Source: Candidatus Nanohalarchaeota archaeon
GTDB lineage: Archaea; EX4484-52; B79-G9
Assembly: GCA_030594795.1 (NCBI GenBank)
Contig: JAUVEK010000033.1
Span: 1 to 11,425, forward strand
DNA: 11,425 nucleotides
Reading direction: 5' to 3'
Under the pieces are notes generated by a model. It saw nothing but the letters and a program-made list of their open reading frames with translations. It was not told the origin of the DNA and did no database searches. Shown piece after piece: positions 1-6,331 of this stretch; positions within the stretch are counted from its first letter, which is position 1; every line of letters begins with the position of its first letter. The position numbers and the translations under genes were made by a program.

Positions 1-44
1 TATTTGCGTGAGTTTTATAAATGTTACTATAAAGTTACAAATAT

Positions 45-58
45 CATATTTAAAAAAC
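45..58 (+). promoter_or_regulatory. TATA box of the nurA-like gene
   Basis: An AT-rich element with core TATTTAAA begins about 32 bases before the ATG at 79. This is the spacing that recurs before leaderless genes in this window. It is the main reason for choosing the ATG at 79 over the upstream in-frame TTG at 4. Confidence 0.55.
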
Positions 59-78
59 TAAAAAAACCAAAGGCGTAT

Positions 79-1173
79 ATGCAAAACGCCATAAAACACC
101 TCATAGACTCGCTTTCCAACGACAACAGCGAAAAATCCGCCCAAATCTACCCTGCCTTCAAAGACAAGCGATATACTCCGCACCTGCTCACAGAAAAAAA
201 CATCCAAAAATACACACCAAAAGACAACAATCTCAAAGTCTCAGCCATAGACGGCGGCAACATAGAGATAATCAAATCCCCGGACACCTCAATCCACCTT
301 GTGCGCATCTACTTCAACATATTCAAAAACAACAAAAGAATAACCCCAGAAACAATACCCCAGACACTGGAATTCTACGCGCTCTGCCAGTCATACGAAA
401 GCAACTCCGAAATATACTACAAGACAAAACTGATCCCCCTAAAAGAAACCCACAAACCATACCTGCCGGAAGAAAAAGACCTCATATTCAACTCATACGA
501 CCCCACCATCACGACAGGCATATTCCGCACCCCCATATCGAAAATAGGCGAAATATCAAGAAAATTCGCAGAATGGAATATCTCAAAGCACATAATAGAA
601 AATGAGCTGGACAGAGGCGACATCCTCCTTCGCGACGGCTCCCTCCAGACAGGCATAACAAACGAATCCCTATACTCAAACGCAGCCTACGAATCAGCAG
701 AATCAAAAGGCGCCATATTCTGCGGAATATCAAAAACATCAACACTCCTCGCAACCAACGGCAAAAGCCTCGTATCAGCAATCACGAAAATTGCAGAGTC
801 AAAAGGAGAAAAAGACACATGGCTGTATCACCCCATAGCAAAATCAGACCAGCCAGACCACAGGGGAGAAATATACTATGTCCGCCTCAACAAAAACTCA
901 GACTACACATTTCGCTTCGAAATCTACGACAGGCAGAAAGAGCACGCGCAAGCAGCAATAGAACAGCTCGCATTCACCTCAAAAGACATATCATTCCCAG
1001 GCTATCCCTACCCCTTGATAGACGCAGACAAGAACGCGCGCGCAAAATTTCAGGAAATAAACTTCCACAAGACATACATAGAGCACTTCATGCGCACAAA
1101 AAGCAGCATAAACACCATCCGCTCATCCGTGCGCGCACAGGACGTCCACTCCCTCATCGACAGGATTGTATGA
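79..1173 (+). CDS. nurA: NurA-domain 5'-3' nuclease
   Basis: This 364-residue protein fits the NurA family. NurA nucleases work with the HerA helicase in resecting DNA ends during archaeal recombinational repair. Visible family landmarks are an AIDGG motif (Asp58) opening the RNase H-like core, RDGSLQ (Asp186), a GISK segment (Lys219), and a C-terminal YPYPLIDADKNAR block around residues 307-320. Known NurA active sites use acidic residues at the first two of these places; the exact assignment here is inferred. The frame is open back to a TTG at 4, but that extension is AT-rich, unlike the C-ending and ATA codons of the body, and contains the TATA element. The ATG at 79 is therefore preferred. 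No HerA gene lies in the window. A PurP-like gene follows 43 bases downstream with its own TATA box. Confidence 0.85.
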   Translation: MQNAIKHLIDSLSNDNSEKSAQIYPAFKDKRYTPHLLTEKNIQKYTPKDNNLKVSAIDGGNIEIIKSPDTSIHLVRIYFNIFKNNKRITPETIPQTLEFYALCQSYESNSEIYYKTKLIPLKETHKPYLPEEKDLIFNSYDPTITTGIFRTPISKIGEISRKFAEWNISKHIIENELDRGDILLRDGSLQTGITNESLYSNAAYESAESKGAIFCGISKTSTLLATNGKSLVSAITKIAESKGEKDTWLYHPIAKSDQPDHRGEIYYVRLNKNSDYTFRFEIYDRQKEHAQAAIEQLAFTSKDISFPGYPYPLIDADKNARAKFQEINFHKTYIEHFMRTKSSINTIRSSVRAQDVHSLIDRIV

Positions 1174-1185
1174 ACACCTCAAAAC

Positions 1186-1195
1186 AAATATAAAT
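1186..1195 (+). promoter_or_regulatory. TATA box of the PurP-like gene
   Basis: AAATATAAAT starts 31 bases upstream of the ATG at 1217. This fits a leaderless transcript beginning at or next to that codon, and it favours 1217 over the in-frame ATG at 1244. Confidence 0.6.
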
Positions 1196-1216
1196 CTAAA
1201 AACCCCATAATCCCAG

Positions 1217-2347
1217 ATGCTCAAAAGAAAAGAAATCCAGGACATGACAGAAAACTATAAAACCAAAAAAGACATAACAATTGGCATCTTCGGCTCCCAC
1301 TCAGCAGAAGAGCTGGGCATATCCGCAAAAGCGTTCGGCTTCAGGACGGTCCTGGTATGCGAAAAAGGCCGCGACACCATCTACACAAAATACAGCAGCA
1401 AACTCTACGACAGCACAATCCTCCTTGACAGCTTCAAAGACATAATCAACCCCGAGATCCAGGACAAGCTAAACTCCATGAACACCATATTCATCCCCAA
1501 CCGCTCATTCTCAGTCTACACAGGCTACGACAGCATAGAAAACAGATTCCGCGTACCAATCTACGGCAACAGGTTCATTCTGCGCGCAGAAGAGCGCACA
1601 GCCCAAAACAACCAGTACGACCTCCTCGTAAAAGCAGGCATAAGAACCCCAAAATACTACAGGAAGCCACAAGACATAGACAACCTGGCAATAATCAAGA
1701 TACAGCAAAAGCACAACCCTCTGGAGCGCGCATTCTTCTACGCAAAAGACTGCGAAGACTACAAAACCCAGTCAGAAAAGCTGATAAAACAGGACATAAT
1801 AGACGAGAAAGAGCTAAAAACAGCAAGAATAGAAGAATTCATAGTAGCCCCCCGCTTCAACGCCAACTTCCAGAGCTATTCACTCGAGAGCCTCGGCACA
1901 ATAGACTTCGCAGGCTTTGAAGACAGGATACAGACAAACCTCATGGGCCTTCTCAATCTCCCCGCAAAAGACCAGCTGAAAATAGACATCCCGATAAAAA
2001 ACGAGGAAATCGGCCACCACGGCATAACAATGCGCGAATCAAAAAAGACACTGGTCTACGAAGCAGGAGAAAGATTCAGAGAAACCTGCAAAAAAGAATA
2101 CCCTCCGGGCATAATCGGCCTCTTCTCCTTGCAGGGCGCAATCCCCGAGGGAAAAAACGGCCTCGAATTCGTAGTCTTCGACGTATCACCGCGCATCCCC
2201 GGCTGCCCTTGCGTAGGCCCCACATCCCCTGAAATGCGCCGACTGTCACTCATCCACAACCGTAAGATAGAATCCCCCTTGGACCTGACAATGCTCGAGA
2301 TCGAAACCGCCCTAAAAGAAAACAAACTAAAAGATATAGTGACATAA
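1217..2347 (+). CDS. PurP-like ATP-grasp protein (FAICAR synthetase family)
   Basis: This 376-residue protein matches archaeal PurP over its whole length. PurP makes FAICAR from AICAR, formate and ATP, a late step of purine synthesis. Landmarks include GSHS (26-29) in the N-terminal domain, YGNRFILRAEERT (116-128), the AGIRTPKYY stretch, the NLPAKDQL block, PPGIIGLFSLQ, and the C-terminal VFDVSPRIPG (320-329). Several family signatures are altered. The glycine-rich ATP-grasp loop (GARGGRGYF in typical members, from memory) is here KHNPLERAFF (165-174). The final GGTN, whose Asn helps hold metal in ATP-grasp enzymes, is replaced by GCPCVG (329-334). Membership of the fold is clear, but FAICAR synthetase activity is doubtful, so no symbol is given. 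No other purine genes are in the window. A leaderless start is supported by the upstream TATA box. Confidence 0.8.
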   Translation: MLKRKEIQDMTENYKTKKDITIGIFGSHSAEELGISAKAFGFRTVLVCEKGRDTIYTKYSSKLYDSTILLDSFKDIINPEIQDKLNSMNTIFIPNRSFSVYTGYDSIENRFRVPIYGNRFILRAEERTAQNNQYDLLVKAGIRTPKYYRKPQDIDNLAIIKIQQKHNPLERAFFYAKDCEDYKTQSEKLIKQDIIDEKELKTARIEEFIVAPRFNANFQSYSLESLGTIDFAGFEDRIQTNLMGLLNLPAKDQLKIDIPIKNEEIGHHGITMRESKKTLVYEAGERFRETCKKEYPPGIIGLFSLQGAIPEGKNGLEFVVFDVSPRIPGCPCVGPTSPEMRRLSLIHNRKIESPLDLTMLEIETALKENKLKDIVT

Positions 2348-2368
2348 GACATACCCTGCGCCGAATGA

Positions 2369-2377
2369 TATATTAAC
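2369..2377 (+). promoter_or_regulatory. TATA box of the membrane-protein gene
   Basis: TATATTAAC lies 34 bases before the ATG at 2403. The upstream region to the previous stop is only 55 bases, so this is the likely independent promoter of the membrane protein. Confidence 0.45.
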
Positions 2378-2402
2378 TTAAAATCGTATAATATCATATT
2401 AT

Positions 2403-2960
2403 ATGAATTCGAAAATATATCACTACACGAAAATACTGCTAATATTTCCCGCTGGAGCAATACTATTTTTCATACTTGGCGGATGGAAACTTGCTGTTGC
2501 ATATATGCTCATTTGGATAGATAAAATACTACTTGGATTTTTTTACATAAAGACCGGCGTTGACGTTATATTCTATATTGAATTTATCACAATAACTACC
2601 ATCCTTGTCGGATTACACTATCCACCCATCCCTGCATTTTTATTTATGCTACTAGTACCACTTGTTCTCAACAGCGCAAAACAACTCATTAAACCCTTAG
2701 ACACCGGTGGTGCTTTCCTATTACCATCATTTAACAATTTCGTAGACGGGATTCTTGCAGCAGTCGTACACTCCATGAAAGGACAAGGACTTTTAATTAT
2801 TATGTTAATAGTTCAAGCAATAAAACATCCTTCGTGTCTATTATACGAGCGAATTGCAAATCCTGATAAACCTCCTGAAATAAGAATTATATTTCAGATA
2901 ATTTTCAACTTTTGGTTGGCATTATATCTGCAAGACATGACCGTATTCAGCCCCCTCTGA
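2403..2960 (+). CDS. Unrecognised multi-pass membrane protein
   Basis: I do not recognise this 185-residue protein. Hydrophobic stretches near residues 11-28, 30-49, 55-73, 76-92, 111-140 and 160-176 suggest five or six membrane segments. A positively charged start (K4, H7, K10) precedes the first. The polar links are short. The most distinctive is KPLDTGGAFLLPSFNNFVD around 97-115, which could be a functional loop. Its codons differ from neighbouring + strand genes: T-ending forms (CTT, GCT, GTT, ATT) are common, where neighbours favour C- or A-ending codons and ATA. Part of this follows from hydrophobic content, but the difference extends to Ala and Val codons, so recent acquisition or inversion is possible. 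It has its own TATA box and no obvious partner next to it. Confidence 0.7.
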   Translation: MNSKIYHYTKILLIFPAGAILFFILGGWKLAVAYMLIWIDKILLGFFYIKTGVDVIFYIEFITITTILVGLHYPPIPAFLFMLLVPLVLNSAKQLIKPLDTGGAFLLPSFNNFVDGILAAVVHSMKGQGLLIIMLIVQAIKHPSCLLYERIANPDKPPEIRIIFQIIFNFWLALYLQDMTVFSPL

Positions 2961-3047
2961 AAAAAGATGACAAAAATTAATCATCTCGAACAGAGCGAAA
3001 AACATTAAACATTCTGCACCAATAATCAACATAACAACCCATCAAGC

Positions 3048-3053
3048 GAGGAG
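3048..3053 (+). promoter_or_regulatory. Shine-Dalgarno of the nitroreductase-like gene
   Basis: GAGGAG lies nine bases before the ATG at 3063 and supports that start. A weak TATA-like ACATTAAAC at about 3003-3011 would place the transcript start near 3033 with a leader of about 30 bases. Confidence 0.5.
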
Positions 3054-3062
3054 ACACCCGCC

Positions 3063-3671
3063 ATGGACGTAATATACCTCAAAAAACTCGACCCCGAAAA
3101 AGCAAACACCCTCGAAAAATCAATCTACAACAGGTGCTCAACAAGAGACTTCTCAGAAAAACCAGTAAAACTGGACACACTCTCAAAAATACTCTGGTCA
3201 GGCCAGGGCATGATTGAAGAATCAGGATCCCAAAGGCGCACCACGCCCTCAGCAGGCGCAATATACCCTCTCGAACTCTTCATAATATCAAAAAACATAC
3301 CAGGCCTCGAAAACGCCACATACCACTACCTGCCCGAAGAACACGCCCTCGAACCCAAAGAAGAAGGCAGTTTCATAGAATCACTAGCCGCAGCCTGCCT
3401 CCACCAGAGATTCATAGAACGCTCAGCATTCATAATAGTCATAGCCGGTGACTTTGAGAAAACAAAACAAAAATACGGTGCAAGAGGCGAAAGATACGTA
3501 TTCATGGAAGCAGGCCACGCAAGTCAGAACATGTCGCTTGTTGCAGCAAACCTTCTCTTGGGCGCAGTAGTCATCGGAGCCTTCTCAGACTCAGAAATCG
3601 CGAAAATCCTGAACCTCGGCGACTGGTTCCCGATAGCCGTAATGCCCTTCGGCTATACTCAAGGCAAATAA
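3063..3671 (+). CDS. SagB-type / nitroreductase-family flavoprotein
   Basis: This 202-residue protein belongs to the FMN-dependent nitroreductase superfamily and looks closest to the SagB-like branch. An N-terminal R-x-S-x-R-x-F-type element is present as RCSTRDF (24-30). RRTTPSAGAIYPLEL (58-72) is the hallmark flavin-binding block of SagB-like domains. GERYVFMEAGHASQNMSL (142-159) and the LGAVVIGAF segment complete the domain. Members are usually dimers that use NAD(P)H to reduce or oxidise small molecules, or oxidise azoline rings in modified peptides. No cyclodehydratase or precursor-peptide gene is nearby, so a peptide-maturation role is not supported and the substrate is unknown. The length fits a stand-alone domain. 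The start is set by a GAGGAG ribosome-binding site. Confidence 0.8.
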   Translation: MDVIYLKKLDPEKANTLEKSIYNRCSTRDFSEKPVKLDTLSKILWSGQGMIEESGSQRRTTPSAGAIYPLELFIISKNIPGLENATYHYLPEEHALEPKEEGSFIESLAAACLHQRFIERSAFIIVIAGDFEKTKQKYGARGERYVFMEAGHASQNMSLVAANLLLGAVVIGAFSDSEIAKILNLGDWFPIAVMPFGYTQGK

Positions 3672-3712
3672 TTTCCGAACAAACTTCAACAAGAACCAAA
3701 TTGCCTTGATGT

Positions 3713-3807
3713 ATCCAAGAAAATCTATCGATTTTCTGGATCCCAAAAATCACGAAGTGATTTTTTAGGATGTGGCAAAGCCAGATATACAAGTGATTCT
3801 GGCTTTG
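3713..3807. repeat. Three tandem stem-loops
   Basis: Three adjacent inverted repeats fill the middle of the 254-base gap between the nitroreductase-like and CBS genes. The first pairs AGAAAATC with GATTTTCT around a TATC loop (3718-3737), flanked by ATCC and GGAT. The second pairs AAAAATCAC with GTGATTTTT around GAA (3745-3765) and is again bounded by ATCC and GGAT (3740-3771). The third pairs CAAAGCCAGA with TCTGGCTTTG around a 12-base loop (3776-3807). All are essentially perfect. The first two share a GGATCC junction. The sequence could be a terminator cluster, a structured 3' end or a palindromic intergenic repeat; no coding frame fits it. The rest of the gap shows only A- and C-rich sequence with a C7 run near 3863. 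Confidence 0.75.
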
Positions 3808-3895
3808 ACTACACGAAAAATAAAGATCACAAAAATCATCATTCTCTGCTTCTAAAAAAACACCCCCCCAAACAACAAAATCTGCATCAGATACG

Positions 3896-3905
3896 TATTT
3901 AATAA
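3896..3905 (+). promoter_or_regulatory. TATA box of the CBS-HPF gene
   Basis: TATTTAATAA begins exactly 30 bases before the ATG at 3926, indicating a leaderless mRNA starting at the initiation codon. Confidence 0.65.
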
Positions 3906-3925
3906 TTACACCACAATATACCAGC

Positions 3926-5137
3926 ATGAAAAACATCTCAGACATCACGGCAAAAGACATCATGACAACAACCATAAAATCAATAGACATAAACCAGAAC
4001 CTCAACAAAGCAGTATCAATGCTGAACAACGAGCGCATCCACAACCTCGTAGTCTGCGACAACAGCAAATACGCAGGCATCTTCGGCTACAAGCAGCTCG
4101 TAAGGCTGCACAGGAGACCCCCGGACAACACAAGGATAGACAATTATATATTCCGGCCCCCCACAATCACAGAAGACACCGGCATCATAGACATAGTTGA
4201 AAAAATGTACCGCCTGAACTACAAAATAATACCCGTTGGTGACGGCAAAAAAATAATAGGTATAGTAAGCGAGCGCGACATCCTTAACGCCATACTAACC
4301 CACAACCTCCTTGAAGGCAAAAAAGTCAAAGATTTCATGACACCAAACCCAATCATTCTGCCGGAAGATCATTCCCTCGGAAAAGCCTTGGCATTGATTC
4401 GCGAACACAACGTAAGCAGGATACCGATAATAGACAAAAACAACAAACTTGCAGGCATCCTTGAATCACTCGACCTCATAAGAGAAATAACAACAAAAGA
4501 GCAATACGGAAGAGACTCAGGAACCTCCGCATCCCCAGGATACATGAGGCCAGGCGCATACATATCAGACATAATCAGCGAACACAATATATCCCTGAAA
4601 TCACTGATATCAACCAGGCCGGTCACAGCCAAAGCAGACGACATGCTGGCAGATAAAATAAAAGAGAACATGAACCTGGACACATCCACCATTATCGTAA
4701 CCGACAGCAGCGACTACCCAATAGGGATAATAGCCCCGAAAGACATAATTCAGTTCCTTGCATCACTAAAAGAAAAAGAAAAGTTGTACGTACAGATATC
4801 AGGACTTGAATCCATGCCGTCGCTCGACGAATTCCAGAGATCAGAAATCCACCGCATGCTCGACAACACCATAAAAAAGATATCAAATATCACAAAGCCG
4901 GATAACTTCACGATTCATGCAAAAGCATACCATATGGAAGGAAATAAAACAAAATACACATTCAGATGCAAATTCAGGACAGCAGGCGGCATGATATTCG
5001 CAAAAAACAAGGGCTGGGACCCGATAGATACATTCTCTACTCTGATGAATGAAGTGCAGAAGATATCCATAAAAAAGTCCAAAAAATTCACAGACAAAAT
5101 AAGATCAAAACACCGCGACGCAAAATATAATATCTAG
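3926..5137 (+). CDS. Four-CBS-domain protein with C-terminal HPF/RaiA-like domain
   Basis: This 403-residue protein carries four CBS domains, near residues 5-62, 70-125, 134-188 and 223-280. Each shows the typical pattern of a D-x-M or similar opening, a helix, a V-x-D strand pair and a closing G-I-x-x-x-D-I/L element. CBS pairs commonly bind adenine nucleotides. Residues 287-403 do not look like CBS. They form a beta strand (LYVQISGLE), a long helix (EFQRSEIHRMLDNTIKKISNI), a set of strands (FTIHAKAY, KTKYTFRCKFRT, MIFAKNKGWD) and a final helix ending in a Lys-rich tail. That is the order of the ribosome hibernation factor HPF/RaiA. Inference: an energy-sensing factor that parks ribosomes. 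CBS-containing ribosome hibernation factors have been reported in archaea, so this is a reasonable but unproven call. The HPF similarity rests on predicted fold, not on strong motifs. Confidence 0.8.
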   Translation: MKNISDITAKDIMTTTIKSIDINQNLNKAVSMLNNERIHNLVVCDNSKYAGIFGYKQLVRLHRRPPDNTRIDNYIFRPPTITEDTGIIDIVEKMYRLNYKIIPVGDGKKIIGIVSERDILNAILTHNLLEGKKVKDFMTPNPIILPEDHSLGKALALIREHNVSRIPIIDKNNKLAGILESLDLIREITTKEQYGRDSGTSASPGYMRPGAYISDIISEHNISLKSLISTRPVTAKADDMLADKIKENMNLDTSTIIVTDSSDYPIGIIAPKDIIQFLASLKEKEKLYVQISGLESMPSLDEFQRSEIHRMLDNTIKKISNITKPDNFTIHAKAYHMEGNKTKYTFRCKFRTAGGMIFAKNKGWDPIDTFSTLMNEVQKISIKKSKKFTDKIRSKHRDAKYNI

Positions 5138-5157
5138 ATATATTTCAAAAAATAAAC

Positions 5158-5283
5158 CTAATCATAATTCCCGTAGAACCTTAGAATCTTACCAATCCTG
5201 TCAACTTCTTTCAGCATTCCTCGCTGTAAAGCATCATCTCTGTTATTTTTCCAATATCTTATCATTACATGCTTATTATTCAC
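5158..5283 (-). CDS. Small hypothetical protein (41 aa), GTG start
   Basis: This is a 41-residue basic small protein that I do not recognise. It runs from MNNKHVMIRYWKNNRDD to a C-terminus of ILRFYGNYD. The middle is a likely amphipathic helix (DDALQRGMLKEVDRIGKIL). Support comes from a full GGAGGTGA Shine-Dalgarno (minus strand of 5290-5297) six to seven bases before the GTG, and from the fact that no earlier in-frame start exists. It converges on the CBS-HPF gene with only 20 bases between their stops. It is probably transcribed from the TATA-rich region upstream at 5411-5473. It could be a nucleic-acid-binding or regulatory small protein, but nothing in the sequence shows this directly. 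Confidence 0.6.
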   Translation of the reverse strand: MNNKHVMIRYWKNNRDDALQRGMLKEVDRIGKILRFYGNYD

Positions 5284-5532
5284 CTTATTTCACCTCCGAA
5301 ATTCCTGCCATTACCAATTATGAATCCATTGACAATCGTACAAAAAGCGCCAACAGACCCGCATATTACAAAATTATATCTATACTCCCCAAAATCTTAC
5401 ATTCACCCGTAGTATTTATAACTTAACTTTATAAATCTGATAGTTACTACTATAGAGTGTGACATTTAAATACTTTTCGGTTATTACATCAAAAACAGTA
5501 AAATATGACCAAAAAAGAAACATCCTGCACTA
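5284..5532 (-). promoter_or_regulatory. TATA-rich upstream region of the 41-aa gene
   Basis: This 249-base stretch has no supported gene. On the minus strand it contains a strong BRE/TATA (AAAAGTATTTAAATG, 5461-5475) and further TATA boxes at 5428-5436 and 5414-5422. ATTTATAA (5414-5421) and TTATAAAT (5429-5436) form a perfect 8-bp inverted repeat with a 7-base spacer. ATAGT-TACT-ACTAT (5440-5453) is a smaller inverted repeat between the first and second TATA elements. The nearest TATA to the gene would give a leader of about 110 bases ending in GGAGGTGA. Because the TATA repeat is symmetric, transcription in the + direction is also possible. Confidence 0.45.
5511..5520 (-). terminator. T-tract after cutA
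   Basis: On the minus strand this reads TTTCTTTTTT, 13 bases past the cutA stop. Archaeal RNA polymerase commonly terminates on such U-rich tracts without a hairpin, and none is seen here. Confidence 0.45.
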
Positions 5533-5850
5533 CTACCCAAGCACCCCTTTAATCCATTCTTCATAGTGCGAACCCATACCCGTAATCGGGAAAACCAGAA
5601 ATTCAGCAACCTTGTAAGGATGATTTGACAATACAGCCACTTTCAGCTTCTCAACAAGACTCTCCTTGGTTTTCATAACAATAATGAACTCCTCATCACT
5701 CTTGATTTCATTTTTCCACCAGTAATGGCTCATAACATAAGGGATCACATTCACGCATGCAGCAAGCTTATTACTAAGAACAGCATCCTTTATTCTCTCT
5801 ATATGCGCCTCATCATTCACAGTCGTCACTGCAATTACATACTTATCCAT
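5533..5850 (-). CDS. cutA: CutA1 divalent-cation tolerance family protein
   Basis: This is a full-length 105-residue CutA1, a small trimeric ferredoxin-like cytoplasmic protein found in all domains and tied in bacteria to copper and other divalent metal tolerance. The signature elements are LAACVNVIP (29-37), SHYWWKNEIKSDEE (41-54), and HPYKVAEFLVFPI near 77-89. The usual HPYEVPE is here HPYKVAE, so the conserved acidic residue and proline are changed. The C-terminal YEEWI helix is intact. A TATA element (minus strand of 5871-5880) begins 30 bases before the ATG, allowing a leaderless transcript. The nuclease-like gene upstream ends only eight bases before this start, so read-through from that cluster is also likely. 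Confidence 0.92.
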   Translation of the reverse strand: MDKYVIAVTTVNDEAHIERIKDAVLSNKLAACVNVIPYVMSHYWWKNEIKSDEEFIIVMKTKESLVEKLKVAVLSNHPYKVAEFLVFPITGMGSHYEEWIKGVLG

Positions 5851-5858
5851 AATAGTAC

Positions 5859-6296
5859 TTATAATCCCATGTTTATATTATTTCGGGTGAACATATCAAT
5901 ATTACTCAAAAAATAATTGAATTTATAATAAGGCACAACCAGGCACTCAAAATCAGAACAAATATCATCATCAAGCAGTGTAACAAGCACAGGCACGCAC
6001 TTTTTACCTGTAGCCTTCTCAAACTCAGCGCATCTTATAACGTGCTTCTCAGCCTCTTTTTTCAGTGAATGCACGCGATACCTCGTGCATCCGTACAGCT
6101 TGCAGTCAATGCACAGGCAAAAATCATCAAAATAGCCAACCACATCAACCTCAAACTTCCTTCTGCTATTGAAAAACACCTTCCGAAACTCAGCATCATC
6201 ACAAAAAGACCGGACAATTTTGAGGATATGCTCCTCAAAATCCTGCCACCTGTCCTCAAACTCCAAATCAGCATCCCTGCCGTGACAAAAATTCAT
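5859..6296 (-). CDS. PD-(D/E)xK nuclease-like protein
   Basis: This 145-residue protein has the layout of a PD-(D/E)xK endonuclease fold. Acidic residues sit in an N-terminal helix (FEEHILKIV, Glu21/Glu22). An EVDVVG strand (Asp51) and then CIDCK (Asp64 and Lys66) form the D...DxK catalytic pattern. A helix with basic residues (HSLKKEAEKHVIRCAEFEK) and a VPVLVTLL strand follow, as in archaeal Holliday-junction-resolvase and restriction-like folds. It carries many Cys residues (4, 32, 60, 62, 65, 70), possibly for metal or redox sensing. It lies in a - strand cluster, 35 bases after the 84-aa gene and 8 bases before cutA. There is no clear Shine-Dalgarno; a TATA-like AATTTAAC about 20 bases upstream is weak. 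The specific substrate is unknown and the family assignment is by motif only. Confidence 0.65.
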   Translation of the reverse strand: MNFCHGRDADLEFEDRWQDFEEHILKIVRSFCDDAEFRKVFFNSRRKFEVDVVGYFDDFCLCIDCKLYGCTRYRVHSLKKEAEKHVIRCAEFEKATGKKCVPVLVTLLDDDICSDFECLVVPYYKFNYFLSNIDMFTRNNINMGL

Positions 6297-6331
6297 GGAA
6301 ATTATGGTTAAATTGATGCATTTCCAAGCTT

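Noticed and set aside
819..1193. A 124-codon + strand frame, basic and Arg-rich
   Set aside because: It lies in an alternative frame of the NurA-like gene, whose conserved C-terminal block is read in the other frame.
2965..2986. AGATGA/TCATCT hairpin after the membrane-protein gene as a terminator
   Set aside because: The 6-bp stem has a 10-base loop and no T-tract follows, so support is too weak.
3713..3807. Possible CRISPR repeats
   Set aside because: The three stem-loops differ in sequence and there are no regularly spaced identical repeats or cas genes.
3571..4080. A 169-codon open frame on the minus strand
   Set aside because: It covers the ends of two well-supported genes and the three stem-loops, has no family resemblance, and its composition is the mirror of the + strand codon bias.
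5130..5141. 12-bp palindrome ATATCTAGATAT at the stop of the CBS-HPF gene
   Set aside because: It has no loop to form a good hairpin and lies in AT-rich DNA where such palindromes arise by chance.
5505..5552. A 15-aa + strand frame (MTKKETSCTTTQAPL) behind a TATA-like element
   Set aside because: It is too short, overlaps the end of cutA and has no ribosome-binding site; it could only matter if the promoter there is bidirectional.
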